Assembly (NCBI GenBank): GCA_901457705.2
Contig: LR590083.2
Location: 1,612,597 to 1,676,596, forward strand
Direction of reading: 5' to 3'
Length of the DNA: 64,000 nucleotides
Source of the DNA: Beijerinckiaceae bacterium RH AL1
Lineage (GTDB): Bacteria; Pseudomonadota; Alphaproteobacteria; Rhizobiales; Beijerinckiaceae
Below are positions 19,175 through 28,008 of the stretch, in pieces (position 1 is the stretch's first letter; each line of letters starts with the position of its first letter). A program made the position numbers and the translations under genes. The notes beneath the pieces were generated by a model, which was given only the letters and a program-made list of their open reading frames with translations, did not search any database and was not told the DNA's origin.

Positions 19175-20480
19175 GCGGCGAGCTCGGCGAGCGCCGCGCG
19201 GGCGGCGGCGAGATCGAGGCCGCGCAGCTTCGGCGGGTCGCCGGCGCGCCCGTCGACGACGAGATCGTAGCGGCCGTCGCGCCCGACGAGCGTCGCGCGG
19301 GCCGCGGCGGCGCGGGCGCAGCCCTTGGCGCAGCCGGAGACGTGCAGGCTCTGGCCATCGGCGCTCTTGGCGCCGAGCGCTGCGGCGAAGGCCGCGAGCG
19401 CGTCGGCGTCGGCGCGCGTGGCGGTGGTGGCGCGCGCGCACTCCGGGGCGCCGACGCAGGCGGCGACGCGGAGGCGGGGGTCGTCGGGATCGACGATGAA
19501 GCCGGCGGCGCGCGCGGTGCGCCGCGCGGCGGCATCGTCGGGGGGCAACCGGGGAGGAGCAGGCTGCGCCAGGGCGTGAGCCGCAGCTCGCCTCCGGCGC
19601 GCGCGGCAAGGGCGGCCGCGACGTGCAGCATCGCCGCCTCGAGCCGGCCGTAGGGGGCGGCGAGTGTCAGCGCGGCGTCCCTTCTCTCCCTGCCGGGCGA
19701 AGGGAAGAGGGAAGTGTCCGCTTCAGCGGGAGTCGGGAGAGAGGCGGCACCGCCCCTCATCCGACCTCGCTTCGCGAGGCCACCTTCTCCCGCAAGCGGG
19801 AGAAGGAGGTCGGCGCCTTCTCCGGTAAGGTCGAGTCTCTCGATCAAAGCGCGCATCCGCGTCGCTTCGGGCATTCTCGCGAAAAGTGCCAGGGCCCGGC
19901 GCGCGATGTCCTCGGCGCACGCCACCAGCTCGCCCGCTCCGCACACCCCCGCAGGCAGCGCCGCGTCGCGCGTCCCGCCCAGCCCGATGGCGAAGGCGTC
20001 GCCGCGCCAGTCGAAGCGCACGTCGGCGGCCACATCGGCGAGCGACGGGGCGCTGCCGTCGTCGATCAGGAAGCCGAACTTGGTCGGCAGCGCATGCAGC
20101 GCCGTCACCTCGACGAGCCGCGCCTCGAGCGCGGCGACGAGCGGGCGGATGTCGGGCCCGTCGTGCAGTCCGGCGAGCGGGCTCGCCACCACGTTGCGCA
20201 CGGCCTCGGCCGCGGCTTCGCAATCGACGAGGCCGAGCGACCGCAGCGCGTCGACCAGCGCCGGCAGCGAGGCGTCGCGCACGCCGCGCATCTGCAGGTT
20301 GGCGCGCGCCGTGAGGTCGAGCTTGCCGTTGCCGTAGCGGGCGGCGAGGTCGGCGATCGCCCGCGCGGTCGCGGCGGGCAGGATGCCGCCGGTCGGCCGC
20401 ACGCGCACGATCAGCCCGTCTGCCGCCGCCATGGGCTGCAGCACGCCCGGGCACCAGCCCTTTCGCAGGTCGCCGCTCAC
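19171..20480 (-). pseudogene. cobG: Precorrin-3B synthase, frameshifted
   Basis: CobG is a sirohaem/4Fe-4S oxygenase that makes precorrin-3B in the aerobic pathway. The frame opens at GTG 20480 (overlapping the cobN stop, GTGA) and shows RPTGGILPAATARAIADLA and LTARANLQMRGV. Near 19540-19545 (six G on the plus strand) the family frame moves by one base. The Fe-S ligands CVGAPEC and CAKGC lie only in the second frame. One added C would join the halves into about 436 residues. A palindromic-repeat insertion occupies about 19686-19810 but keeps frame. Without correction, the product would end in unrelated sequence. It may be a pseudogene or an assembly error in a homopolymer. Confidence 0.85.
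19686..19810. repeat. Family A palindromic element inside cobG
   Basis: The plus-strand right half (19758-19808: cctcatccgacc, tcgcttcgcgagg, ccttctcccgcaagcgggag) is a clear family A arm. The left half (19686-19740) is degenerate. It is translated in the cobG frame as a segment starting [10 protein letters not shown] and is not part of the CobG family. The cobG frame is open through the element. Confidence 0.75.
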
Positions 20481-23400
20481 GTCGCGGCCAGCATGTCGGC
20501 GAGGACCGCCGCGTCGGAGTTGCGGCGGCTCGTCCACAGGCCGCGCGTCGCGGCGTCGCGGAAGCGGGCGGCGATGGCGCGCGCGGCATCGGGGTTCGCG
20601 TGCTGGAGAAAGTCGCGCACGTCGGCCTCGCCGCAGGTGGCGGCAAAAAGCAGGTCGAACTGACGGCTCGTCACGGCGTCGCTCATCACGGCGAAGGCAT
20701 AGAGGTTGTCGACCGACTCGGCGATCTCGGCGGCGCCGCGATGGCCGTTGCGCATCTGGCCGGCGATCCAGCGCGGGTTCGCGGCGCGGCCGCGTACGAC
20801 GCGGGCGATCTCCTCGGTTTGGGTCCGCACCTTCGGCCGATCGGCGTCGCCGGCATCGAGATGGTAGAGGGCGGGCGTTCGCCCCAGCGACTCGGCGGCC
20901 GCGGCGAACCCGGCCTCGGCCTCGACGGTCGCGGCGGCGTCGAGCGAGTCGGCATCGGCCATGTCGCGCACATGGACGAACGCGTCGGCGGCGGCGACGC
21001 GCGCGGCGAAGCCCGCGCTGGCCGTTGCCTCGGCCGCGGCGCCGTAGGCGTGCGAGGCGGCGGCGAGGTAGGCGCGGCCCAACTCGGCCCGCGTCGCCAT
21101 GGCGTCGACATCGAGCGCGTCGGTGAGGCCGATGCCGTAGCGCTCCGGCGCCGCGCCGAAGATGCGCGGCGCGGCTGCGCCGGCGCGGCGGGCGGCGGCG
21201 AGCGGGTTGACGTCGTCGTCCTCGTCGAGCGCGGCGACGGCGGCGACGGCCTGGTCGAAGAGGGCGATCTGCGACGGGAAGACGTCGCGGAACAGGCCCG
21301 AGATGCGCAGCGTGACGTCGACGCGCGGCCGCTCCAGCGACGCGAAGGGCAGGATCTCGAAGCCGGAGACGCGCGTCGTCGCCGCGTCCCAGGTCGGCCG
21401 CACGCCGAGATGGGCGAGCGCCTGCGAAAAATCCTCGCCGGCGGTGCGCATGGTGGCCGAGGCCCACAGGTCAAGCACGATGGCGCGCGGCCAGTCGCCG
21501 TGGTCCTGCGCATAGCGCTCGGCGACGGCGTCGGCGGCCCGGCGGCCGATCTCGGCGGCGGTGCGGCTCGGCACGGCGCGCGGGTCGGTGCCGTAGAGGT
21601 TGCGGCCGGTCGGCAGCACGTCGGTGCGCCCGCGCGACGGCGCGCCGGCCGGCCCGCTCGCGACGAAGCGGCCGGCGAGGGCGGCGAGGAGTCCGTCGCG
21701 CTCGGACGTGGCGCACGGCGCGACCCCCACCCCTGGCCCCTCCCCGCAAGGGGGAGGGGAAACCCGCCCCCAAACATGCAGCCCGTCGCGGATGCGCATC
21801 TCCTTGATGTCGCAGAGCCAGGCGTCGAGCGCGACGAGCGCGCCCTGGCCTTGCGCGAGATCGACGCCGGCCTCGGCGGCAAGGCCGGTCTCCTGGGCGC
21901 GGGCGACGAGCGCCTTGGCGATCAGCTTGGCGCGCTTGGGGTCGAGCGTCTCGGCGGCGGCGTATTCGTCGAACAGCGCCTCGAGCTCGAGGGCGGCGCC
22001 GTTCGCGCCGGCGGCGACGAGCGGCGGCGTGAGATGGCCGAGCGTCAGCGCGGCATTGCGGCGCTTCGCCTGCGCCGCCTCGCCGGGGTTGTTGACGATG
22101 AAGGGATAGATGCACGGCACGGGGCCGAGCAGCGCCTCCGGCGCGCAGGTCTCGTCGAGCGCGACCGGCTTGCCGGGCAGCCACTCCAGCGTCCCGTGCG
22201 TGCCGAGGTGCACCAGCGCGTCGATCTTTTCCGCATGCCGGAGCCAGAGGTAGAAGGCGACGTAGCCGTGGCGCGGGGGCAGGGCGGCGTCGTGATACTC
22301 GGCTTTCCGCGCGTCGCGTCGCCCGCGATCCGGCTGCAGGGCGAGCACGAGGCGGCGGAGTCGCAGCGCGCGGAAGCGGAAGACGCCGTCGCGGCAGTCG
22401 GGGTCGTCGGCGGGGTCGCCCCAGTGCGCGGCAATGGCGGCGACGAGCGCGGCGGGCAGGGCGGCGAGCCGCTTGCGGTAGTCTTCGAGAGCAAGCGCCG
22501 CCTCTCCTTCTCCCGCTCGCGGGAGAAGGTGGCCCTGCGAAGCAGGGTCGGATGAGGGATCGTGCCGCTCGGCAGTGGCGTCGCAGAAGAAGCGGCGAGT
22601 CCCCTCATCCGACCCGACTTCGTCGGGCCACCTTCTCCCGCAAGCGGGAGAAGGAGGGGCCGTCAGGCTCTTCGCCAGGTCCGCCGGCAGCTCGGCGATG
22701 GCGTAGCCCGCCGCGCGCAGATCGTCGCAGATGGCGGCGACGCTGGCCCAGGTGTCGAGGCCGACGGCGTAGGCGGCGCGGCCGGCGCGGCCGGGATAGT
22801 CGGAGAGCACCATGGCGAGCCTCCGCTCGGCCGCCGGCGTGCGGCGCAGGCGCACCCAGGCCGCCGCCAGCGCGGCGACGAAGGCGACGCGCGAGGGCAT
22901 CGGCCGATGCACGAGGCGGGTGAACTCGAGCGCGTCGTGGCGCGGGCTCTCGGCCTTGGTCGAGATCGCCGCCGTGACGAGCCGCCCGTCCATCTCCGGC
23001 AGGACGACGTTCATCGCGAGATCGGCGGGGCCGAGGCCGCGCGGGTTGGCGCGCCACTGCGCCTCGCTGGCGCCGGCGAGGATCGCCTGCAGCACCGGCG
23101 CGTCGGCGGCATCGAGCACGCTTCCCCCATCGTCGCCCTTGGCCGAGAAGGCGGTGGTGTTGACGATCACGTCGGGGCGCAGGGCGGCGATCTCGGCGCG
23201 CAGCACCTGCGCCGCCGCCGGGTCCTTCAGGCTCGTCGCGTAGAGCGCGGTCACCGCGAGGTTTTGCGCGGCCAGCGCGTCGGCAAGCGCGACGATCGGC
23301 GCGCAATCCTCGGCGAGCACCATCGAGCGGTAAAAGGTGATCAGCGCGCGGCCCTCGGCCGAGGGCAGGTCGCGGCAGGCGGCCTCGTAGCGGCCGGCCG

Positions 23401-23920
23401 GTGGCAATGGTTTGGGCTCAGACCAGGGTGCGGCATGGCCGAGCGTGCTGTCGATCCAGCCGAGCGCCGCGCCGATGTTGTCGACGCCGCCGTGCTGGAA
23501 GAACTGCCAGAGTCGCCGCAGGTCGGCGACGGGCAGGGTCGAGGCTTCATCGAGCCGCGCGTCCTCGCGGTGGTCGCCGGGCAGCAGCGCGAGGGCGATG
23601 CCGTTGGCCCGCGCGACGCGGGCGAGCTCGTCGACGCCGTAGCGCCAGTAGTCGAGGCCGCCGAGCAGGCGCACCATGACGAAGCGCGCCTGCGCGATGA
23701 CGCGCTCGACGTAGAGGTCGATGGAATAGGGATGCTTGAGCTGCGCGAGGCTCGCGAGGCGCAGCGTCAGCGGGCTCTCGCGCACCCCCGCCGCGGCCGC
23801 GACGGCGCCGAGATCGCTGTCGGTGAAGGAGAGGAAGACGATGTCCCCGGCGCTCTGGCCGAGGTCGACAGCTTCGTCCGACTCCGCCAGCGTGCGGCTC
23901 TGGGTGACGAGGAGGTGCAT
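20477..23920 (-). CDS. cobN: Aerobic cobaltochelatase subunit CobN
   Basis: Encodes 1147 residues. CobN is the large subunit that inserts cobalt into hydrogenobyrinate diamide, with CobS and CobT (not in this window). The start at ATG 23920 gives MHLLVTQ. Family blocks include FVMVRLLGGLDYWRYG, YLWLRHAEKIDALVHLGTHG with TLEWLPGK, and IYPFIVNNPGEAAQAKRR. Two palindromic repeats are translated in frame: one at about residues 423-473 (22505-22655) and one near residues 720-735 (21720-21764). Both fall between conserved blocks. The stop overlaps cobG by GTGA; cobW lies 49 bases upstream. Confidence 0.95.
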   Translation of the reverse strand: MHLLVTQSRTLAESDEAVDLGQSAGDIVFLSFTDSDLGAVAAAAGVRESPLTLRLASLAQLKHPYSIDLYVERVIAQARFVMVRLLGGLDYWRYGVDELARVARANGIALALLPGDHREDARLDEASTLPVADLRRLWQFFQHGGVDNIGAALGWIDSTLGHAAPWSEPKPLPPAGRYEAACRDLPSAEGRALITFYRSMVLAEDCAPIVALADALAAQNLAVTALYATSLKDPAAAQVLRAEIAALRPDVIVNTTAFSAKGDDGGSVLDAADAPVLQAILAGASEAQWRANPRGLGPADLAMNVVLPEMDGRLVTAAISTKAESPRHDALEFTRLVHRPMPSRVAFVAALAAAWVRLRRTPAAERRLAMVLSDYPGRAGRAAYAVGLDTWASVAAICDDLRAAGYAIAELPADLAKSLTAPPSPACGRRWPDEVGSDEGTRRFFCDATAERHDPSSDPASQGHLLPRAGEGEAALALEDYRKRLAALPAALVAAIAAHWGDPADDPDCRDGVFRFRALRLRRLVLALQPDRGRRDARKAEYHDAALPPRHGYVAFYLWLRHAEKIDALVHLGTHGTLEWLPGKPVALDETCAPEALLGPVPCIYPFIVNNPGEAAQAKRRNAALTLGHLTPPLVAAGANGAALELEALFDEYAAAETLDPKRAKLIAKALVARAQETGLAAEAGVDLAQGQGALVALDAWLCDIKEMRIRDGLHVWGRVSPPPCGEGPGVGVAPCATSERDGLLAALAGRFVASGPAGAPSRGRTDVLPTGRNLYGTDPRAVPSRTAAEIGRRAADAVAERYAQDHGDWPRAIVLDLWASATMRTAGEDFSQALAHLGVRPTWDAATTRVSGFEILPFASLERPRVDVTLRISGLFRDVFPSQIALFDQAVAAVAALDEDDDVNPLAAARRAGAAAPRIFGAAPERYGIGLTDALDVDAMATRAELGRAYLAAASHAYGAAAEATASAGFAARVAAADAFVHVRDMADADSLDAAATVEAEAGFAAAAESLGRTPALYHLDAGDADRPKVRTQTEEIARVVRGRAANPRWIAGQMRNGHRGAAEIAESVDNLYAFAVMSDAVTSRQFDLLFAATCGEADVRDFLQHANPDAARAIAARFRDAATRGLWTSRRNSDAAVLADMLAAT
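21720..21764. repeat. Family B palindromic element inside cobN
   Basis: The plus strand reads gacccccacccctggcccc, then tccccgcaagggggagggga. It is the same unit, in the same orientation, as those at 33055-33094 and 33588-33627 around the DUF559 gene. In cobN it is read as PPPCGEGPGVGVAP and keeps the frame. Confidence 0.8.
22505..22655. repeat. Family A palindromic element inside cobN
   Basis: A complete copy: left arm ccttctcccgctcgcgggag with inner hairpin ccctgcgaagcaggg and gatgaggga, a non-repeat centre, then cccctcatccgacccgact, tcgtcgggcc and ccttctcccgcaagcgggag. It is translated on the minus strand without a stop, as a segment that starts [14 protein letters not shown] and ends HLLPRAGEGEA. 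Confidence 0.85.
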
Positions 23921-23969
23921 CAGCGGGCGCCCGCGTCGATCAGGTGCTGCCGCAAGCGAGGCGTCATCG

Positions 23970-25001
23970 CTAGGCCGCGATCGCCGCGCGGATCGCCGCG
24001 GCATCGAGGCCCTTCTCGCCGATCACCACCAGCCGGCCCTCGCGCGCCTCGTTCGCGGCCCAGGGCCGGTCGAAGCGCTTCTCGAAGCGCGCGCCGACGC
24101 CCTGCACGAGGAGGCGCATCGGCTTGCCGTCGACGGCGACGAAGCCTTTGATCCGCAGCACGTCGTGGGTCGCGGCGACCTCGGCGAGGCGGCGCAGGAA
24201 GGCGTCGGGCTCGGCGATCGCGGCGACGGGCACGACGAACGTGTCGAAGTCGTCGTGATCGTGCTCCTCCTCGGCATCGTGGTGCGAGGGGCGCTGGGCG
24301 AGATCGTCCTCGGCCCGCGCGTCGAGGCCGAGCAGCAGCGCCGCATCGAGCCTGCCCTCGCGCGCCGCCACGATTTTTCCGCGGGGCACCACGGCCTTGA
24401 TCTCGGCCTCGACCCTTTCGCGCGCGGCGGCATCGACGAGATCGGTCTTGTTGAGAACGATGAGGTCGGCGCAGAGCAGCTGGTCCTCGAACACCTCTTC
24501 GAGCGGGTTGTCGTGGTCGACGCTGGGGTCGGCCGCGCGCTGCGCCGCGACCTTGGCGGGATCGTCGGCGAAGCGGCCAGCGGCGACGGCGGCGGCATCG
24601 ACCACCGCGACGACGCCGTCGACCGTGAGGCGGCGCCGCACGTCCGGCCAGTCGAACGCCTTCACGAGCGGCTTCGGCAGCGCAAGGCCGGAGGTCTCGA
24701 TGACGATGTGCTCCGGCGGCGGGTCGAGCTTCAGCAGCGTCTCGATCGCGGGGAGGAAGTCGTCGGCGACGGTGCAGCAGATGCAGCCGTTGGCGAGCTC
24801 GACGAGGCCGCAGGCCGCCTCGCCGCAATCGCGCAGAATGTCGCCGTCGACGCCGACGTCGCCAAACTCGTTGACGATGAGGGCGAGCCGCCGGCCCTTC
24901 GCCGTCTCGATCACGTGGCGGATCAGCGTCGTCTTGCCCGCGCCGAGGAAGCCGGTGACGATCGTGGCGGGAATCTTGGCAAGCGGGGCGGCAGGCGGCA
25001 T
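23970..25001 (-). CDS. cobW: CobW-family GTPase / metallochaperone
   Basis: Encodes 343 residues of the COG0523 G3E GTPase family. Visible motifs: P-loop GFLGAGKTT (residues 17-25), NEFGDVGVDGDIL, the metal-binding ELANGCICC, guanine-specificity NKTDL and a histidine/acid-rich stretch (HHDAEEEHDHDD) before the C-terminal CobW_C domain. Genomic context (riboswitch upstream, cobN downstream) argues for the cobalamin-associated CobW, which supplies cobalt to the chelatase. A zinc-chaperone role is the alternative for this family but no Zur site precedes it. ATG at 25001. Confidence 0.94.
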   Translation of the reverse strand: MPPAAPLAKIPATIVTGFLGAGKTTLIRHVIETAKGRRLALIVNEFGDVGVDGDILRDCGEAACGLVELANGCICCTVADDFLPAIETLLKLDPPPEHIVIETSGLALPKPLVKAFDWPDVRRRLTVDGVVAVVDAAAVAAGRFADDPAKVAAQRAADPSVDHDNPLEEVFEDQLLCADLIVLNKTDLVDAAARERVEAEIKAVVPRGKIVAAREGRLDAALLLGLDARAEDDLAQRPSHHDAEEEHDHDDFDTFVVPVAAIAEPDAFLRRLAEVAATHDVLRIKGFVAVDGKPMRLLVQGVGARFEKRFDRPWAANEAREGRLVVIGEKGLDAAAIRAAIAA

Positions 25002-25079
25002 CGGGCGACTTTCACGGGTGTCGTGGCGCGCGCCTCTCCGGCCGATGACGCCCGGGGCACCCCGCCCGGCCGCACGCGA

Positions 25080-25255
25080 TTCCACCGGCAGGTCTCCTGG
25101 CTCGCGGAGGTGTCGATCGGCGCGCTGCCTTCCCGGTTGCCCAGTGGCGGGGTGTCGAGCACCCCTCGCGCGCCGCTCCGCTGACAGTTGCGGGGGCAGC
25201 CGTGGCTTTGGCTTTAGGCTCAAGAGAACCGGGGCCGCACCACATTCCCTCTTCG
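25080..25255 (-). promoter_or_regulatory. Cobalamin riboswitch upstream of cobW
   Basis: Read on the minus strand, the leader contains all core segments in order: GGGAATGTGGTGCGG, GGCTGCCCCCGCAACTGT, GCCACTGGG, GGGAAGGC and the B12 box AGCCAGGAGACCTGCC (plus-strand 25086-25103 region). The box is about 85 bases before the cobW start. By established knowledge adenosylcobalamin binding lowers expression of the downstream genes, here cobW-cobN-cobG-cobJ. The outer boundary is approximate. Confidence 0.95.
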
Positions 25256-25336
25256 CCCTCGCGGACGAGGGACCGATGTGGCGCGCACCCTTGCCGGTGG
25301 GCGGGCGGGTGTCAACGGGTGGGGGTGGGGAGGCGG

Positions 25337-26890
25337 CTAAGCCTCCGCCTCCCGGGCGCGGACCTTGCCGATCGAGCGCTTCAGGCCGGCGATGGTGAAA
25401 TCCTTGTCGATCGCCGACAGGGTGCCGAGGAAGGCGAGGCCGCCGAGCGCGACGCTGGCGATGGTGGCGGCGTGCGAGTCGGGGGTGAGGTAGAGCGCGA
25501 CGAAGCAGACCAGGCCGCCGGCGAGCCCGGCGACGGCGGGCGTGCCGATGGCGGCGAGAATCTGCGCGGGCGTGATGGCGTAGGTGCGCGACAGCACGAC
25601 GCCCATCACCACCGCGTAGGCGACCTGGGCCAAGGCGACGCCGGTCGTCGCCTCGAGCGGCCCGGTCCAGTGGCCGATGGCGACTGCGACGACGCGGCCG
25701 ACGACAAGCAGCGTGCTCGTGAAGAGAAACAGCCTGTTGTGGCTCGTGGCGAGCAGCGCGGCGCCGCCGATCGTCGCGGCGGCGGCCAGCGCGTAGGAGC
25801 AGACGAGGATCTGCACGAAGTGGCCGGCATGGTGCCACTTCTCGCCGAGCAGGAAGGGGATCACCTCGGGCGAGGCGGCGGCGACGAGGCAGGCGGCGGG
25901 GAACACGGTGAGCATCATCAGCCGCGCCATGTTGCACTGGAGCGCGACGAACGGCGCGCCGACGAGCTTGAGGGACTGCGCGTAGGTCGCGGCCCACACC
26001 GGGTTCGAGGCGGATTCGACGAGGAAGCGGCAGGCCTGGTTGGCGAAGGTGTAGCTGCCGAGCGCGGCGGGGCCGAAGGCGAGCGAGAACAGCAAGTTCT
26101 CGGCGAAGCGGCAGAACATGTCGATGAGCCGCGTGCCGACGAGCACGCCGCCGGTATGCAGATGGCTCGCCAGAAGCTTCAGCGAGGTCTTGCGGCCGGG
26201 CAGCTCGAAGGCCAGCGCATTGAGGCCGAGCGCGCGGCCGCCGAAGGTCGCGGCGCTCTGCACGGCGAGGCTCATCGCGCCGAAGCCGTGCAGCGCGAAG
26301 CCGATGGCGAGCCCGGCGCCGAGGATCGTGGCGATGGTGTCGACGGCCGAAAGCGAGACGAGGTCGTTGCGCTGGAAGAGCCGCGCCGACGGCAGGGTCG
26401 AGACGGCGATGAAGATGAAGTTGAAGGAGAGCAGGGCGAGCAGCGCGTGCAGCCGCGGCTCGTGCAGGACGGCGGCGAGGCCGAAGCCGCAGAGATTGAC
26501 GATTCCGGCGACGCAGACGCCGAGCGCCAGCATCACGTAGAAGGCGGTGTTCCACACGGTCGTGTCGTGCGAGCGCTCCTTGGCGAGCGAGGCGCCGAGG
26601 CCGCCGTCGGCGACGACGGTGAAGAAGGTGACGACCGGCAGCGCCATGGCGTAGAGGCCGAATTCCTTCGGCCCGAGCAGGCGGCCCATCAGCGGCAGCA
26701 TGGCGAGCTGCAGCGCCGCCTTCAGCAGGCTCGAGGCGCCGCCGGCGGCGAGATTCTTCAAAAGGTCGCGGCCGTGGTCGCGATGCTGCTCGTGCTGCGG
26801 CGAAGCCGAGCCTCCGGTGTCGGCGTAGCTGGGTTGCTCGAGCAAGCGTGCGCCTCGGGTGGGCCGTCCGTCGACGATGATCGCGCGCAC
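25337..26890 (-). CDS. Polysaccharide flippase, Wzx/ExoT-like
   Basis: Encodes 517 residues with about 12-14 hydrophobic helices. The opening GGASSLLKAALQLAMLPLMGRLLGPKEFGLYAMALPVVTF and ADGGLGASLAKE are characteristic of the polysaccharide transporter (PST) branch of the MOP superfamily, which moves lipid-linked sugar units across the inner membrane. No glycosyltransferases lie nearby, so the substrate is unknown. GTG at 26890 is assumed; an N-terminal extension of about 35 polar residues precedes the first helix. It interrupts the cob cluster and shows no functional link to it. Confidence 0.88.
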   Translation of the reverse strand: MRAIIVDGRPTRGARLLEQPSYADTGGSASPQHEQHRDHGRDLLKNLAAGGASSLLKAALQLAMLPLMGRLLGPKEFGLYAMALPVVTFFTVVADGGLGASLAKERSHDTTVWNTAFYVMLALGVCVAGIVNLCGFGLAAVLHEPRLHALLALLSFNFIFIAVSTLPSARLFQRNDLVSLSAVDTIATILGAGLAIGFALHGFGAMSLAVQSAATFGGRALGLNALAFELPGRKTSLKLLASHLHTGGVLVGTRLIDMFCRFAENLLFSLAFGPAALGSYTFANQACRFLVESASNPVWAATYAQSLKLVGAPFVALQCNMARLMMLTVFPAACLVAAASPEVIPFLLGEKWHHAGHFVQILVCSYALAAAATIGGAALLATSHNRLFLFTSTLLVVGRVVAVAIGHWTGPLEATTGVALAQVAYAVVMGVVLSRTYAITPAQILAAIGTPAVAGLAGGLVCFVALYLTPDSHAATIASVALGGLAFLGTLSAIDKDFTIAGLKRSIGKVRAREAEA

Positions 26891-27143
26891 AGGTCAACGA
26901 AGCTCGAAGCCTGGTGCGCCGCCGCACCTTGTCCGACATGGCGGTTAAGGGCGCGTGAGGCCGGCCCGCGGCCTCGGCGGGGCGTCGTCAACGGAGCCTC
27001 AACCATGTCGCGATCGTTGGGCGGAGGGCGCCTCGGTGCGCGATCCGATCGCGGCGTGGAGGCCGAGCGCGCGGCGGCGCTTGGCGGCGGCGGCGATGTC
27101 CCGATATGGGTCACGCACCACGCGCGGAGAGCCTCACGATCCC

Positions 27144-27767
27144 ATGAGTGACGAGATGAGCGACGACACGACCGACGACCGGCACAAGCAGAAGATGGCG
27201 GCGCGCAAGGCGGTGCAGGACGCCGAGGTCGCCTCGAAGCCGATCGCCGAGAAGGGCCTGCTCATCGTCCACACCGGCCCCGGCAAGGGGAAGACCTCGG
27301 CGGCGATGGGGCTCGTGCTGCGCGCGCTCGGCTACGGCTGGAAGGTCGCGATCGTGCAGTTCATCAAGGGCGCCTGGGACACCGGCGAGAAGCACGCGCT
27401 GGAGCGCTTCGGCGACCTCGTCGAATGGCACACGATGGGCGAAGGCTTCACCTGGGAGACGCAGGACCGCGACCGCGACATCGCCGCCGCCGAGCGCGCA
27501 TGGGCCAAGGCGCAGGCGCTGATGGAGGACGAGGCGATCGGCCTGCTCGTGCTCGACGAGCTCAACATCGCGCTGCGCTACGGCTATCTGCCGCTCGACG
27601 TGGTAGTGGCGCGGCTTTCGGCGCGCCGCCCCGGCCTGCATGTCGTCGTAACCGGGCGCAACGCCAAGCCCGCCCTCATCGAGGCCGCCGACCTCGTGAC
27701 CGAGATGGCGCTCGTGAAGCACCATTTCGCCGCCGGCGTGAAGGCGCAGAAGGGCATCGAGTTCTAG
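27144..27767 (+). CDS. cobO: Cob(I)yrinic acid a,c-diamide adenosyltransferase
   Basis: Encodes 207 residues. CobO (BtuR/CobA type) transfers the 5'-deoxyadenosyl group from ATP to cob(I)yrinic acid diamide or salvaged corrinoids. The ATP loop is HTGPGKGKTSAAMG, followed by VAIVQFIKGAWDTGE, LVLDELNIALRYGYL and VVVTGRNA, and the usual end GIEF. The first 30 residues are polar and charged. ATG at 27144 is preferred over upstream in-frame codons that give no conserved sequence. No riboswitch is visible in the 253 bases upstream. Confidence 0.95.
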   Translation: MSDEMSDDTTDDRHKQKMAARKAVQDAEVASKPIAEKGLLIVHTGPGKGKTSAAMGLVLRALGYGWKVAIVQFIKGAWDTGEKHALERFGDLVEWHTMGEGFTWETQDRDRDIAAAERAWAKAQALMEDEAIGLLVLDELNIALRYGYLPLDVVVARLSARRPGLHVVVTGRNAKPALIEAADLVTEMALVKHHFAAGVKAQKGIEF

Positions 27768-27968
27768 GCGCCGTCTATCGGCGAATGCTCAGGGACGCAG
27801 CGCCGAGCGCCGCCTCACTTGCCGGCCCGAGGCCAGCATCCCGAAAGGCATCAACCCGACGACCCCTCATGCCGCGGCGAACATGACGTGGGCGCTTGCG
27901 ACCGACGCCGTGTGGCAGGACTGCAACTCCGATGCAAAAGCAGGGGAAGCCATTGTCGGAAGCATGAT

Positions 27969-27981
27969 GTTATAACATAAT
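27969..27981 (+). promoter_or_regulatory. Zur-like box before the TonB-dependent receptor
   Basis: GTTATAACATAAT forms the heart of a palindrome (ATGTTATAACAT) 27 bases before the receptor start. It matches the site upstream of znuA (GTTATACCATAAC) at 11 of 13 positions. Alphaproteobacterial Zur sites have this AT-rich form. Zinc-bound Zur would be expected to repress here. Confidence 0.7.
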
Positions 27982-28008
27982 GATGCTCGGTCGCTGGGGG
28001 CGAGCATC

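Noticed and set aside
26955-27143. N-terminal extension of cobO by 63 residues
   Set aside because: The added residues are Arg/Ala-rich and unlike any CobO start; the ATG at 27144 gives normal length.
26900-27143. Second cobalamin riboswitch before cobO
   Set aside because: No B12 box or GCCACTG element is seen on the plus strand here.
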